DNA from: Mycobacterium sp.
Lineage (GTDB): Bacteria > Actinomycetota > Actinomycetes > Mycobacteriales > Mycobacteriaceae
DNA: 64,000 nt
Direction of reading: 5' to 3'
Assembly (NCBI RefSeq): GCF_029961025.1
Contig: NZ_JASBVP010000007.1
Coordinates: 62,001-126,000 of the forward strand
Positions 10,101-18,937 of the stretch are shown here, in pieces (positions within the stretch are counted from its first letter, which is position 1; each line of letters opens with the position of its first letter). Made by a program: the position numbers and the translations under genes. A model generated the notes under the pieces. That model ran no database searches, had not been told where the DNA came from, and saw nothing but the letters and a program-made list of their open reading frames with translations.

Positions 10101-10425
10101 CGCGCAGCCGCGATCGGCGGGCCGCCCGCTCGCCGGCATCGCCGCGGGTCAGATGCCCGACGAGCTCGCTGCACGGCGGCCCGGCGCGGCCGGCCAGTGC
10201 GGACTCCGCCTCGACGATCTGGCTGCGGACGCGTTGGCGCAGCTCGCGACTGGCGTTGCGGTTGAAGGTGATCAGCAGCATCTGCTCGAGGGTGACATCG
10301 GTCTCGGCCAGGTAACGGGTGACCAGCCCGGCCAGCGCGAAGGTTTTCCCGGTGCCCGCACTGGCCTCCAGCACGGTGGTGGAGCCCTCCTCGGGCAGCG
10401 GACCCAACAGGTCGAAGCGGTGCAT
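7135..10425 (-). CDS. recB: RecBCD helicase-nuclease subunit RecB
   Basis: The 1096-residue product matches mycobacterial RecB in length (about 1094). It has a UvrD-type Walker A (EASAGTGKTFALAG, residues 20-33), Walker B IVLVDEFQDTDPIQW, FRGGDVHTYL, and a C-terminal RecB-family nuclease motif VVDYKTNHLGD near residue 990, so both the 3'-5' helicase and the nuclease look intact. The ATG at 10425 overlaps the recC stop as TGATG, so this start is preferred over in-frame codons inside recC. In mycobacteria RecBCD is reported to act mainly in single-strand annealing, while AdnAB does end resection for recombination. Confidence 0.95.
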   Translation of the reverse strand: MHRFDLLGPLPEEGSTTVLEASAGTGKTFALAGLVTRYLAETDVTLEQMLLITFNRNASRELRQRVRSQIVEAESALAGRAGPPCSELVGHLTRGDAGERAARRSRLRDALANFDAATIATTHEFCGRVLKSLGVAGDTAADVTLAESLDDLIGEVVDDLYLAWFGREDRDPALTRKQALDLVRAVVDDPCAQLRPLDPEPDSEAGIRLRFAEAAKTELDLRKRRMRILGYDDLLTRLAKALEAENSPARDRMRRRWRIVLVDEFQDTDPIQWRVLDRAFSGHAALILIGDPKQAIYGFRGGDVHTYLKAARTAGAHYTLGVNYRSDQPLVDSLHTVLGGAALGHPEIVVHDITAHQQTQRLIGAPHHAPFRLRVVKRSTLGYRGTDNIPIDRLRRHIPADLAADIARLLASGATYDGRPVQAGDIAVIVEQHEDARACRDALAAAGVPAVYTGDTDVFGSQAAKDWLCLLEAIDAPHRSGLVRAAACTMFFGETAETLAAGGDALTDRVAATLRQWADHARLRGPAAVLEAAQLAGMGRRLLTRHGGERHMTDLAHIADLLNRTAHREGSSLPASLPALRDWLRRQCDTRTRATEHNRRLDSDAVAVQIMTAFVAKGLQFPIVYLPFAFNRYVRAGDILLYHDHTETRCLYLGGERRDPERRAVEELYRREVARDNIRLTYVALTRAQSQVVAWWAPTRDEANGGLSRLLRGRGAGQAEVPDKCSPGITDEDAWELFARWQAAGGPAVEESLVAVRTVDETPVPTDDFEVRHFHRTIDTGWRRTSYSALVRGAQPVGVESEPEISARDDESESVIITTPGRGARLPSPLAGMPSGTAFGSLVHAVLETADPSAPDLAAELEEQARRHLAWWPADVGAAELAAALVPMHDTPLGPLADGLTLRRIGVRDRLRELDFELPLAGGDLPGPARRVSLADAGKLLRSQVSADDPLARYADRLTSPGLGEQELRGYLAGSIDVVLRIPGPRYLVVDYKTNHLGDFAPDYSFERLTQAMLHSDYPLQALLYVVVLHRFLRWRQPGYDPFRHLGGVLYLFVRGMCGADTPVVDGHPCGVFGWRPPPQLVVALSDLLDGNGRAA

Positions 10426-13400
10426 CACGACACCTGCCTTTCGGCCTGCAGGACGGGCAGCCACAGGCGCTCGGCCAGCGCGCCCAGCCGGCCGTCGGCG
10501 CCGTGCAGTTTCTCCAGCGGGGCCCGCTCGCCCCACACCGTGCGGTGCGCGGGCTGGCTGTCCTCGCCCGCACGGGAGCCTCTGCTCTCCCAGGCTCTCG
10601 CCGCGGCGTCGTGCGGGTCGTCGCCGTCGCGGCGGGCCTGGGCCCAGGCGTACGACGTCTGCAGTGGCAACGGCAGCGGCTCACGGCGTCCCGCGTCATA
10701 CAGCGCCACCAGATCCCCCACGATGCCCGCCGGGTCGGGTGGCGCCCCGAACAACCGCGTGGCGATGCGGTTTTTGCTCTGGCCGCGCCCGACGCACAGC
10801 GCCGTCCACTCGCGGCCGGGTTGCCCCGCGGCCAGCGCCACCAGCGGGATCCACGCCTGCAGCACATGCTTGGGGGCCAGCTTCGAGTAGGTTACCGACA
10901 CCGTGCGGTCGCCGAACACCGGTGTGACGGTGCCGGTGAGCCGCCGCCCGCCGCCGAGATCGACGGTGACGTCGTGCGCCTGGGCGGCACCGGTGCGCTG
11001 CCGCATCGCGACCGTCGCCAGCTCGCGCGCACGGTCCCGGACCTCCTTCGCCACGCGCCAGCCGAGATGCCCGGGCGGCAGCGTGCCGCGACGCCACTCG
11101 GCCTCCACGGCGGTGTCCGGATGCACGCCGCGCAGCATGTCGCGCAGCATCCGATCCCCGACGCTCCACTCGGTCAGCGGGTCGATCTCGACGGGCATGG
11201 CGTTGTCGACCGGGTCGACGTCCCACGGCAGCGCGTAGTCCAGTGCCCGGAAGAACCCTTTGACCGGGTCCTTGAAGAACTCCAACAGGTCGCTTAAGGC
11301 CACGTCGGCGACCGGCGGGGCGGGCAGCGCATCGGTGACGAACGGCGGGGGCGGGCGGCGTTTTCCGCAGGCGGCCCGGGCCGCGGCCAGCACGGTGGGG
11401 TCGAATGTGAACGGCTTGTCGGGCACCACTGCGCCGGGTGTGACGTTCCTGCGGTCAAACGGCTGCAGGGGGTGGGTAATCACGATCTGCTCTCGCACCG
11501 GAGCCGGGGTGGTCCGGTCCAGGGCGTCCAGCAGCTCCGCCAGCGGCACCGCGGGTGCCCGCGGGCGCCCGGTGTGCTCGTCGGCGCCGGTGTAGGTGAT
11601 CACCAGCGTTTCGGTGGCCGCGCACACCGCGTCGAGCAGCAATTGCCGGTCTTCGGAACGGATGTCGCGTTCCCCGGTCATCGGCTCGCGGGCCAGCACG
11701 TCATCACCGTCGGGGGTGTCCAGCCGCGGGAACACCCCGTCGTCCAGCCCGAGAAGACACACCACCCGATGCGGCACCGAGCGCATCGGCACCATGGTGC
11801 ACACGGTCAGCGTGCCGGTGCGAAAGTTCGCACGCGTGGGCCGCCCGGCCAGATACCGGCCGAGCAGGGCACGCACGTCGGGCAGCCGCAGCGGGGTGCC
11901 CGCGCGAGAACCGGCGTGGGTCAGCACTTCTGCGAACTCCCGCTGCAGCTGCGCGTGCTGCCACGCGTCGGGCGACGTGGTGAGCTGCGCGACCCCGTCG
12001 CTCAGTGCCTCCAGCCACTTTGTCAAAGGTTTTGTGCCACTGAGACTTTCGACAACGCATTGCAGCCGTTCGACGTATTCGGCCAGCCGCCCGGCCAGCT
12101 CCACCTTGTCGCTGCCGACGTCGTCGAGCGGCAGCGCACTGCCCAGCCAGGCCTGCGAGTCGGCCGACAGCGCCACCCCGGTCAGGATGCGGTCGATCCC
12201 GAAACGCCAGGTGTTGTGCACGATGTGGTCCAGCCCGTAGGGCTGGCGATGCTGCCGGTCGAAACCCCAGCGGATGTTGGATGCCCGCACCCAGTCGGTG
12301 ATCGTATCCAAGTCGTCGTCGGTGAAACCGAAACGGGCCCGCACCGGCGCGGCCTGCGCCAGGTCGAGCAGCTGGCTGGCCGTGGCGCGGGTCCCGGCGA
12401 TGGCCAGCACCTCCGCGGCCACCGCGAGCAGCGGATTGGTCTGGGTGAGCGCCCGGTCGGCGAGCCTGACCCGCAGCCGGTGCGCCGGATGGGCCTCACC
12501 GGCGACCTCGCCCAGCCCGAAGCCGGCGACGATCAGCGGCGCGTAGCTTTCGATGTCGGGGCACATCACCACGATGTCGCGCGGTTGCAGCGTGGGATCG
12601 TCCGCCAGCAGCCCCAGCAGCACCTCGCGCAGCACGTCGACTTGCCGGGCCGGACCGTGACAGGCGTGCACCTGCACCGAGCGGTCATCGCGGCGCAGCG
12701 CACGCCCCTCGGGCCGGAGCGCGTTGGCGGCGATGTCGGATTGCAGCCAACCCAGCAAGGTATCGGGTTTGGTTGCGCCGCTGAGGTATTCGTCGGTGGC
12801 CCGGTCGACCGGCAGGGCACGTTGCAGCTCCCGCAGGTCACGACCGAGGGTTTCCAGCAGCGGGTGGCAAGCCGCGTGGCGGCTGGTGTCCTGGCTGCGG
12901 GGCAGCGGGCCGTGGACACCGGCCAGCGCTCGCCAGAGCGCGTCGCTGGGGTGGGGCAGCCACAGGTGCAGGTCATGGTGGGTGGCCAGGGCGTCGAGCA
13001 GCTCCATGTCGGCGCCCGCCAGCCGGGTGTGCCCGAACAGCGACAGCCGCGCCGGCAGATCGGCCGGGCCGGCGCGCAGCCGGGCCACGGTTTTCTCCTG
13101 CCTGACGTGCGGGGGATCGGCGTCCACGGCGGCCACCAACGCCCGCCACAGCGGCGGCTGCCAGGCCAGGTCGGTGTCGACCGTTTCCCGGCCGTCCAGC
13201 CAGTCGGCCAGCAGCTGCGGGCGCTGGCGGGCGTAACCGGCGAACAACCCGGCCAGCCGGCGCGCCACCACGTACCGCCGGCCCCGCCGCAGCTCCGCCT
13301 CGGCGCCACGGTCGAAGTGGCCGAGGTGTTGTGCCAGGGTATGACACCACGGCTCATCCAAGGAGCGGTCGATGACCTCCAGCAGCGGCCAGGTCATGGC

Positions 13401-13682
13401 CTCCGGGGACCACGGATCGTCCTGCGCCGTGCCGAGGATCTCGGCGATCAGCGAGCCCGGGCTGCGAAACACCACGCCCGCGCACACCCCGTCGCCGCGC
13501 GCCGTTCCCGGCCCGCGCCCCAAAATGTGTGCCAGCCGCTGGCTGAGCCAGCGCTCCACCCCGCGCGCCGGAACCAGCACCAATTCCTGGGCAAACGGGT
13601 CGGGCGGCGGGTCGGCCAGCAGCGCCGCGAGCCGTTCGGCGAGCAGATCGGTGCGCTCGGCGCGGTGAACGTGAAGTGCCAT
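10425..13682 (-). CDS. recC: RecBCD subunit RecC
   Basis: RecC (1085 residues; about 1097 in M. tuberculosis) is the non-catalytic scaffold and Chi-recognition subunit. The N-terminus (LVPARGVERWLSQRLAHILG), the middle (DIVVMCPDIESYAPLI) and the late PHRVVCLLGLDDGVFPR segment are typical of the RecC family. Its ATG begins the recC-recB-recD unit; 62 bp separate it from the divergent methyltransferase gene, so the operon promoter probably lies in or just upstream of that gap. Confidence 0.94.
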   Translation of the reverse strand: MALHVHRAERTDLLAERLAALLADPPPDPFAQELVLVPARGVERWLSQRLAHILGRGPGTARGDGVCAGVVFRSPGSLIAEILGTAQDDPWSPEAMTWPLLEVIDRSLDEPWCHTLAQHLGHFDRGAEAELRRGRRYVVARRLAGLFAGYARQRPQLLADWLDGRETVDTDLAWQPPLWRALVAAVDADPPHVRQEKTVARLRAGPADLPARLSLFGHTRLAGADMELLDALATHHDLHLWLPHPSDALWRALAGVHGPLPRSQDTSRHAACHPLLETLGRDLRELQRALPVDRATDEYLSGATKPDTLLGWLQSDIAANALRPEGRALRRDDRSVQVHACHGPARQVDVLREVLLGLLADDPTLQPRDIVVMCPDIESYAPLIVAGFGLGEVAGEAHPAHRLRVRLADRALTQTNPLLAVAAEVLAIAGTRATASQLLDLAQAAPVRARFGFTDDDLDTITDWVRASNIRWGFDRQHRQPYGLDHIVHNTWRFGIDRILTGVALSADSQAWLGSALPLDDVGSDKVELAGRLAEYVERLQCVVESLSGTKPLTKWLEALSDGVAQLTTSPDAWQHAQLQREFAEVLTHAGSRAGTPLRLPDVRALLGRYLAGRPTRANFRTGTLTVCTMVPMRSVPHRVVCLLGLDDGVFPRLDTPDGDDVLAREPMTGERDIRSEDRQLLLDAVCAATETLVITYTGADEHTGRPRAPAVPLAELLDALDRTTPAPVREQIVITHPLQPFDRRNVTPGAVVPDKPFTFDPTVLAAARAACGKRRPPPPFVTDALPAPPVADVALSDLLEFFKDPVKGFFRALDYALPWDVDPVDNAMPVEIDPLTEWSVGDRMLRDMLRGVHPDTAVEAEWRRGTLPPGHLGWRVAKEVRDRARELATVAMRQRTGAAQAHDVTVDLGGGRRLTGTVTPVFGDRTVSVTYSKLAPKHVLQAWIPLVALAAGQPGREWTALCVGRGQSKNRIATRLFGAPPDPAGIVGDLVALYDAGRREPLPLPLQTSYAWAQARRDGDDPHDAAARAWESRGSRAGEDSQPAHRTVWGERAPLEKLHGADGRLGALAERLWLPVLQAERQVS

Positions 13683-13744
13683 CGCGGGTCACCTTAGACC
13701 GCCGCACCGACAACGACGGCCGGCGCGCCCCATAGGATGCGAGC

Positions 13745-14494
13745 GTGCGTGAGCGCCACGGCGACTACGGGATCGACGGGTCGTTTCACACCGTCTCCGC
13801 GAGGACCCAGGCGGTGGGTGTGGCCGGCGCGAGCGCCGCGCTGCTGGTGTGTTCGGCGATCCGCTGGGCCCGCGGTAACCGGTGGACCGCGGCACTGGCC
13901 GCCGCCGCCGGCGCCGGGATCGCGGCCAGCGCGGCCCTTTACCTCTACGCGACCCGGGCCGGCAAATTCGCGGTGTGGGATCGGGTGCTCGACGGCATGG
14001 CGCTTCGCGGCGATGAAACCCTGCTCGACCTGGGCTGCGGGCGCGGGGCGGTGCTGCTGGCGGCCGCCAAACGACTGCCGCACGGCCGGGCGATCGGTAT
14101 CGACGTGTGGCAGGCCGATCAGACCGGCAACTCCCCCTCGGCCACGCTGGCCAACGCCGTCTTGGAGGGCGTCGCCGACCGTGTCGAGGTGCACACCGCC
14201 GACATGACCGCCTTGCCGTTCGCCGACGGCAGTGTCGACGTCGTCGTCAGCAACTTGGCGATCCACAACATCCGCACCCCCGGCGGCCGGGAGCAAGCCC
14301 TCCACGAAGCGGCACGCGTGCTGCGCCCGGGCGGCCGCCTGGCCATCGCCGACCTGTGGGGAACGCGCGAACACGCCTTGTACTTGCGCAGACTCGGTTG
14401 GCGTGACGTTCGCCACCGCAACCTCGGATGGCGGATGTGGTACGGCGGACCCTGGGCGGCCACGCGCCTGGTCACGGCGACCAAGCCGGGGTGA
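13745..14494 (+). CDS. Membrane-anchored SAM-dependent methyltransferase
   Basis: The 249-residue protein starts at GTG 13745. Two N-terminal hydrophobic stretches (about residues 23-40 and 49-69) suggest a hairpin membrane anchor, followed by a class I methyltransferase domain with LLDLGCGRGAVLL near residue 95, an IGIDVWQ acidic loop and VLRPGGRLAIADLW. The substrate is unknown. The stop codon lies in a nearly perfect 27-bp tandem duplication (14470-14523). It is followed after 82 bp by cynS on the same strand. Confidence 0.8.
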   Translation: MRERHGDYGIDGSFHTVSARTQAVGVAGASAALLVCSAIRWARGNRWTAALAAAAGAGIAASAALYLYATRAGKFAVWDRVLDGMALRGDETLLDLGCGRGAVLLAAAKRLPHGRAIGIDVWQADQTGNSPSATLANAVLEGVADRVEVHTADMTALPFADGSVDVVVSNLAIHNIRTPGGREQALHEAARVLRPGGRLAIADLWGTREHALYLRRLGWRDVRHRNLGWRMWYGGPWAATRLVTATKPG

Positions 14495-14523
14495 CCGGTC
14501 ACGGCGACCAAGCCGGGATGACC
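14470..14523. repeat. 27-bp tandem duplication at methyltransferase stop
   Basis: Two adjacent 27-bp units, starting GGTCACGGCGACCAAGCCGG, differ at one base. The TGA of the membrane-anchored methyltransferase is in the first; the second lies 3' of the gene. Confidence 0.95.
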
Positions 14524-14576
14524 AGCCCAGCCCCGGCCGGCCAGCCCGCCGGGAGAGCGCGGCGCATCCTGGGGGG

Positions 14577-15032
14577 ATGAACCGAAACGAGGTCACCGAA
14601 CAGATTGTGTCCGCCCGGCTGAAGAAAGGCCTGAGCTGGCAGCAGCTGGCCGACGCCATCGGCAGGCCGGTGATGTGGAGCACCGCGGCGCTACTCGGCC
14701 AGCACCCGATACCCGCCGAGCTCGGCCGGGTCCTCGCCACGACGCTGGGGCTCGACGAGAGCGTGGTGCCGGTGCTGGCCGCGCCGCCGATGCGCGGCGG
14801 TTTGCCGACCGCGATCCCCACCGATCCGACTATCTACCGCTTCTATGAGGCCCTGCAGGTGTACGGGCCGGCCCTCAAAGAGCTGATCCACGAACAGTTC
14901 GGTGACGGCATCATGAGCGCGATCAACATGAGCGTGGACCTCCGGAAGAAATCGCACCCGTCCGGTGACCGCGTGGTGGTGACGTTCGACGGGAAATTCC
15001 TGCCCTACGAATGGGTTTCGGCAGGACGCTGA
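14577..15032 (+). CDS. cynS: Cyanate hydratase (cyanase)
   Basis: CynS (151 residues; 156 in E. coli) converts cyanate and bicarbonate to ammonia and CO2. An N-terminal helix-turn-helix-like region (RLKKGLSWQQLADAIGRP) is followed by the catalytic C-terminal part, in which the Arg and Glu of YRFYEALQVYG and the Ser of GDGIMSAIN correspond to E. coli Arg96, Glu99 and Ser122, and by FDGKFLPYEW at the end. The ATG at 14577 is preceded by GGGGGG. No cynT carbonic anhydrase or cynR-like regulator is adjacent, so it may serve detoxification or nitrogen supply on its own. Confidence 0.93.
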   Translation: MNRNEVTEQIVSARLKKGLSWQQLADAIGRPVMWSTAALLGQHPIPAELGRVLATTLGLDESVVPVLAAPPMRGGLPTAIPTDPTIYRFYEALQVYGPALKELIHEQFGDGIMSAINMSVDLRKKSHPSGDRVVVTFDGKFLPYEWVSAGR

Positions 15033-15185
15033 GGCGGGGCGCACGGCACCGGTTCCGGCAGGCCGGCGGCGGGGTTCCCGTGCCCGGCCATCGGGATGCC
15101 GCGACGGTCGCCGTCGCAGCATCCCCGCCGCGGCGTGCGTGCTGGGGACGGCCGCTAAGCTCCTCGCGAACAGGAGGGCATCATC

Positions 15186-16229
15186 ATGGCAGACGAGCGA
15201 CCCGCCGGGCGGCAACCGAAGTTTGCAGACATTGTGCTGTCGGGTGGCGGGGTGAAGTTCATCGGCCTGGTGGGTGCCATCGTCGCGCTGATGGACGCGG
15301 GGTATTCCTTCAAAAGGGCTTCCGGGGTCTCGGCCGGCTCGGTGGTGGCGGCGGTGTTAGCCGCCGCCTCCAAAGGCGACCGGCTCAGCGGCGAGGACGT
15401 CAAACAACTCGCCCTGTCGGTACCGCTGCGCAAGTGGCGCGACGCCGGGCCGGTCCCCCTCCTCGGCCCCGCCTGGGGGTTGCTTCGGGGCGCGAGTCTC
15501 TACCGCGGCGACTTCGCCCACCAGTGGATCCGCAGCGAGCTGAAAAACCTGGGTGTCAGCACCTTCGGCGACCTGGCCCTCAACGAGGATCACCTGATCG
15601 AGGAGCAGCGCTATCGGCTGGTGGTCACCGTTGCCGACGTGACCATCGCGCAGCTGGTGCGACTGCCATGGCACTACCGGCGGACCTACGGGCTCGACCC
15701 CGATGAGCAGCCCGTCGCCGACGCGGTGCGGGCCTCGATGGCGATTCCGTTTTTCTATCCGCCGGTCACCGTGACCAGCGCCAGCGGGCGGACCTCCAGC
15801 CTCGTCGACGGCGGGGTGCTCACGAGTTTCCCGATCGACTGTTTCGACCGGCCCGACGGCCGACCGCCGCGCTGGCCCACCTTCGGCATCACGGTGCTGC
15901 CCAGGCCCGCCGAGGGCGTCGACGAGGTGATGCCGGTGCTGAAGCCACTGCGTTTTTTCGATCAGACATCGTTGCTGGAAAGCTTGCTCACCACCATGCT
16001 GGTGGGCCACGACCAGCATCAGCTGAGCCGGCCGTGGGTGCGGGCCCGCACCATCCTGGTGGAATCGACCGACATCGGCGTGCTCGACTTCGACGTCCCC
16101 AGAAAGCGTCTCGAAGAGCTCTACGAAAAGGGCTATGCGGCCGCGCAGGAATTCTTGGCGACCTGGGATTGGTCGGCATACCTCGACCAGTTCCGGCACT
16201 CCCGATGGCGGTTGCCCCCTTCGGGGTGA
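15186..16229 (+). CDS. Patatin-like phospholipase
   Basis: This 347-residue protein has the patatin signatures: the oxyanion loop SGGGVKFIG (residues 19-27), the nucleophile elbow GVSAGS with Ser49, and the dyad Asp208 in SLVDGGVL. It is therefore a likely lipid acyl hydrolase. No signal peptide is evident. The ATG follows an AGGAGG site at about 15172-15178. It is convergent with echA3; the 163-bp gap holds no gene but includes the tandem duplication at the echA3 stop. Confidence 0.88.
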   Translation: MADERPAGRQPKFADIVLSGGGVKFIGLVGAIVALMDAGYSFKRASGVSAGSVVAAVLAAASKGDRLSGEDVKQLALSVPLRKWRDAGPVPLLGPAWGLLRGASLYRGDFAHQWIRSELKNLGVSTFGDLALNEDHLIEEQRYRLVVTVADVTIAQLVRLPWHYRRTYGLDPDEQPVADAVRASMAIPFFYPPVTVTSASGRTSSLVDGGVLTSFPIDCFDRPDGRPPRWPTFGITVLPRPAEGVDEVMPVLKPLRFFDQTSLLESLLTTMLVGHDQHQLSRPWVRARTILVESTDIGVLDFDVPRKRLEELYEKGYAAAQEFLATWDWSAYLDQFRHSRWRLPPSG

Positions 16230-16365
16230 CGTGACGCGGCCGGCCCGGTGTGCCACACTACAACCCGGAGGAGGCGACGGTGACGCGGCTGCCGGCCGAG
16301 TTCACTCCGTGCCCGCCGCACGGGTGAAGGATCGTCGGGGCGGTCGACGGCCGGCCCGCGTTCCG

Positions 16366-16397
16366 GCCCGATAGTCTTACAGCCCGATAGTCCTACA
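16366..16397. repeat. 16-bp tandem duplication at echA3 stop
   Basis: GCCCGATAGTCTTACA and GCCCGATAGTCCTACA (15 of 16), then a partial third GCCCGA. The echA3 stop (16393-16395) is in the second unit. Confidence 0.93.
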
Positions 16398-17088
16398 GCC
16401 CGAACTCGGATGCCATCGCGTCGATCCCCGCGCGGATGTTCTTGAGGGCGTCGGCACGCGCCCGCAGCTTGGTGGCGGCATGGGCGTGGCGGTTGAGCGT
16501 GGCGAATTCGCGGGCGGCTTCCTCGGCGCGTCTCAACACCATCTCCGGTAACACGATTTCATCCAGAAAGCCCGCGGCGATCGCGGTTTCCCCGAAGAAC
16601 GTCTTGGCCAGCCCGGCCGCCTGCTGGTAGGCCGAGGGCGTGAGCCGCAGTTTCATGACCTCTAAAGCCGGGTACGGGATGGTCATGCCGAGCGCCACTT
16701 CGTTGGCTTGAATGGTGTAGGCGGGAGCGGCTATGCGATGGTCGCCGCCGGACAGCAGGAACGCCCCCATCGCGATGGCATGACCGGTGCAGGCCATCAC
16801 CACCGGCTTGGGGTAGGACAGCAGGCGGTGCACCAGCTCGAAGCCGCCCTTGAGCATGTCGATCGCGGGTTGCGCCTCGCCGGCCCTCAGGATCTTCAGG
16901 TCGAACCCGGCGCTGAACACCCGGTGATTGCCGGCGATCACGATCGCCCCGACGTCGTCGTGCTCAGCGCTGTCGAGCGCGGTGTTGACGGCCGCCTGCA
17001 TGGCCGGGCCCAACACGTTGACCTTGCCGTCGTCCATGGTGATCACCGCAACGGACTCGTCACGGCGGTAGCTGACCGGGCCGCTCAC
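16393..17088 (-). CDS. echA3: Enoyl-CoA hydratase/isomerase family protein EchA3
   Basis: The crotonase-fold protein has 231 residues, the length of M. tuberculosis EchA3 (Rv0632c). The oxyanion-hole segments are FSAGFDLKIL and ACTGHAIAMGAFLLSGGD, followed by IQANEVALGMTIPY. The start is GTG 17088, four bases after the stop of the upstream membrane-protein gene, which suggests coupling; upstream in-frame codons lie inside that gene. The stop is in a 16-bp tandem duplication (16366-16397). Confidence 0.9.
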   Translation of the reverse strand: MSGPVSYRRDESVAVITMDDGKVNVLGPAMQAAVNTALDSAEHDDVGAIVIAGNHRVFSAGFDLKILRAGEAQPAIDMLKGGFELVHRLLSYPKPVVMACTGHAIAMGAFLLSGGDHRIAAPAYTIQANEVALGMTIPYPALEVMKLRLTPSAYQQAAGLAKTFFGETAIAAGFLDEIVLPEMVLRRAEEAAREFATLNRHAHAATKLRARADALKNIRAGIDAMASEFGL

Positions 17089-17092
17089 GTTT

Positions 17093-17926
17093 TCAGACCC
17101 GCTCGCTGTGATGCTTGCCGAGCTCCTCTTTGGCCTCACCCCAGGGCAGGCTGACGTCGGTGGGCTCGTCCAGCTGGCGGGCGCGCCACCTGTCCTGGGT
17201 TTCTCGAACCGCGGTGTTGATCCGTTCGATCTCGCTGCGGAACACCTCGGGACGGGTTTCCTTGCTGGCGTAGTGGAAATAGGTCAGCAGCCCGCGCAGC
17301 AGCTCCAGCTTCTGTTTTTCCCGCTTGGCCAGATCGTGGTTGGCCATCAACTCCACCCGCTGAACCGGCGGCAGGGTGTTCCAGTCCAGCACCACTTCGG
17401 TGTGCAGCGGTCGCCGTTCGCGCCGCCAGACCCGCCAGCCGCGCGGCCGCCGGGGCCGGTCGTAGTAGGTGACGGTCCCGGTGAAGCGGGACTCGATGGC
17501 CTCCCCGAGTTGGGCACGGTCAAGCGCCGAATCCCACACCATCCGCCATTCCTGCGCGGGCGCCAGCGAGGGCAGCTCTTGGGGCAGCCCCAACTCGACG
17601 ACATCGGCGTAACCGTCGGAGGCCTGCTCGTAGGCGGCGACCGTCGGGGGATTGGCAAACGCGAACCTGACGTTGTAGGCGGCGGTTTTGCCGAAGTTCT
17701 TCACCACGAGCTCGATCACGTGCCAGTCGGCGGCATGCGGCTCCATGAACATGCTCACATAGGGCCGGACCTGCTCGGTGGCCAGCTGACGGTTGCGCTG
17801 AATCTGTCGGTTGGTGTAGACGAGCGCGACCACACCGAGCGCAAACGCGGCCCATGCCCCCCACGCCAGCCAGGTGCCCGATCCGGCGTGGGCCACGTCG
17901 TGCCAACGGTCTTGGAACCACCCCAT
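17093..17926 (-). CDS. Membrane-anchored protein, Rv0633c-type, function unknown
   Basis: The 277-residue protein (start at the ATG for MGWFQDRW; the frame is open ten codons further) has one membrane segment at about residues 20-39 (WLAWGAWAAFALGVVALVYT) followed by a soluble domain with a beta-rich first half and a charged C-terminal helical region (KREKQKLELLRGLL). Length and position match M. tuberculosis Rv0633c. No catalytic motif is recognised. It is probably cotranscribed with echA3, four bases downstream. Confidence 0.75.
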   Translation of the reverse strand: MGWFQDRWHDVAHAGSGTWLAWGAWAAFALGVVALVYTNRQIQRNRQLATEQVRPYVSMFMEPHAADWHVIELVVKNFGKTAAYNVRFAFANPPTVAAYEQASDGYADVVELGLPQELPSLAPAQEWRMVWDSALDRAQLGEAIESRFTGTVTYYDRPRRPRGWRVWRRERRPLHTEVVLDWNTLPPVQRVELMANHDLAKREKQKLELLRGLLTYFHYASKETRPEVFRSEIERINTAVRETQDRWRARQLDEPTDVSLPWGEAKEELGKHHSERV

Positions 17927-18020
17927 CGGTTGCACCCTCCGCTTATACCACACCATCGATGACCGTCAGCGGCGAAGAATTCGCTGATCGACCGCCACCC
18001 GGGTGCGTGACGGCGCGCCG

Positions 18021-18044
18021 GGCGGGAAATCAGGCGGGAGATCA
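18021..18044. repeat. 12-bp tandem duplication at glyoxalase II-like gene stop
   Basis: GGCGGGAAATCA and GGCGGGAGATCA (11 of 12); the stop (TCA, 18042-18044) ends the second unit. Confidence 0.9.
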
Positions 18045-18758
18045 GCGTCCCGGGCCGCCCATCAACGTTCGCCACTGGTCGAGGTTCGCGGCGCGGTAAA
18101 CGTAGTTGGAGCGTTTGACCTCGGACAGCGGTGCGCTGGGATCGGCCGAATACCAATGCCCGGGAAACACCGTCGGGTCACCGGGAAGCTGTTTGAGCTG
18201 TTGCAGGCTGCGGTACATCTCATCGGAGTCGCCACCGGGAAAGTCGGTGCGCCCACAGCCTTCCAGGAATAACGTGTCACCGGCGATCAGCCGGCCGTCG
18301 AGCAGGAAACACTGACTGCCGGGGGTGTGGCCCGGTGTGTGCAGCAGCTCGATCTCGATATCGCCGACGGCGACCTTGTCGCGGTGCTCATGAGTGGTCA
18401 AGTCGCTCATGGCAACCCCGGTGACCCGCGAGACCCACGGTGCTTCGTGGGCATTCACATGGACGGGCACGTTAGCGCGCTCCAGCAGCTCGACCAGCCC
18501 ACCCAGCCGGAAACCCATCAGCGAGCCGCCCACATGGTCGGGGTGGTGATGGGTGACCAGCACCCCGGCCAGGCGCATCCCGTCGGCCTGGAGGGCGTCG
18601 ACCAGATCCCCGGCGGCATACGCGGGGTCGACCACCACGGCTGCACCGGTGCGACGGTCCCCAATCAGGTAGACGAAATTGCGCATCTGCGTTGCCAGCG
18701 CGTCACCGACCGCGAAATCCCGCCCGGATAACAGTTGCCGGAAATAGAGCCGCTCCAC
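18042..18758 (-). CDS. Metallo-beta-lactamase fold hydrolase, glyoxalase II-like (Rv0634c)
   Basis: The 238-residue protein carries the glyoxalase II metal motif HxHxDH (THHHPDHVGG, His70, His72, Asp74, His75), further metal ligands in HTPGHTPGS and AGDTLF, and GH in VFPGHWYS. Members hydrolyse hydroxyacyl thioesters or act as persulfide dioxygenases; mycobacteria lack glutathione, so a mycothiol or other thioester substrate is more likely, by inference. It corresponds to Rv0634c (237 residues). The stop lies in a 12-bp tandem duplication (18021-18044). Confidence 0.88.
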   Translation of the reverse strand: MERLYFRQLLSGRDFAVGDALATQMRNFVYLIGDRRTGAAVVVDPAYAAGDLVDALQADGMRLAGVLVTHHHPDHVGGSLMGFRLGGLVELLERANVPVHVNAHEAPWVSRVTGVAMSDLTTHEHRDKVAVGDIEIELLHTPGHTPGSQCFLLDGRLIAGDTLFLEGCGRTDFPGGDSDEMYRSLQQLKQLPGDPTVFPGHWYSADPSAPLSEVKRSNYVYRAANLDQWRTLMGGPGR

Positions 18759-18937
18759 GTCCTCAGCGTAGGGTACGAACGCCCACCCCAGCCAGCCACG
18801 ATGCGGACCGCCGGCGGGGTCGTGCGGCGAGCGGGAGGCGGGCTACCCGGCCCCGGCACGGCGTCCCATCCCGGTGTGGGTGGCCGAACCGTAAGGTTTG
18901 CCTGACCCGCGGCTGAGCGGCTGGGTATCGTTAGCCT

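Noticed and set aside
11472..13697. 741-codon plus-strand open frame
   Set aside because: Shadow of recC with biased His/Gln/Gly composition.
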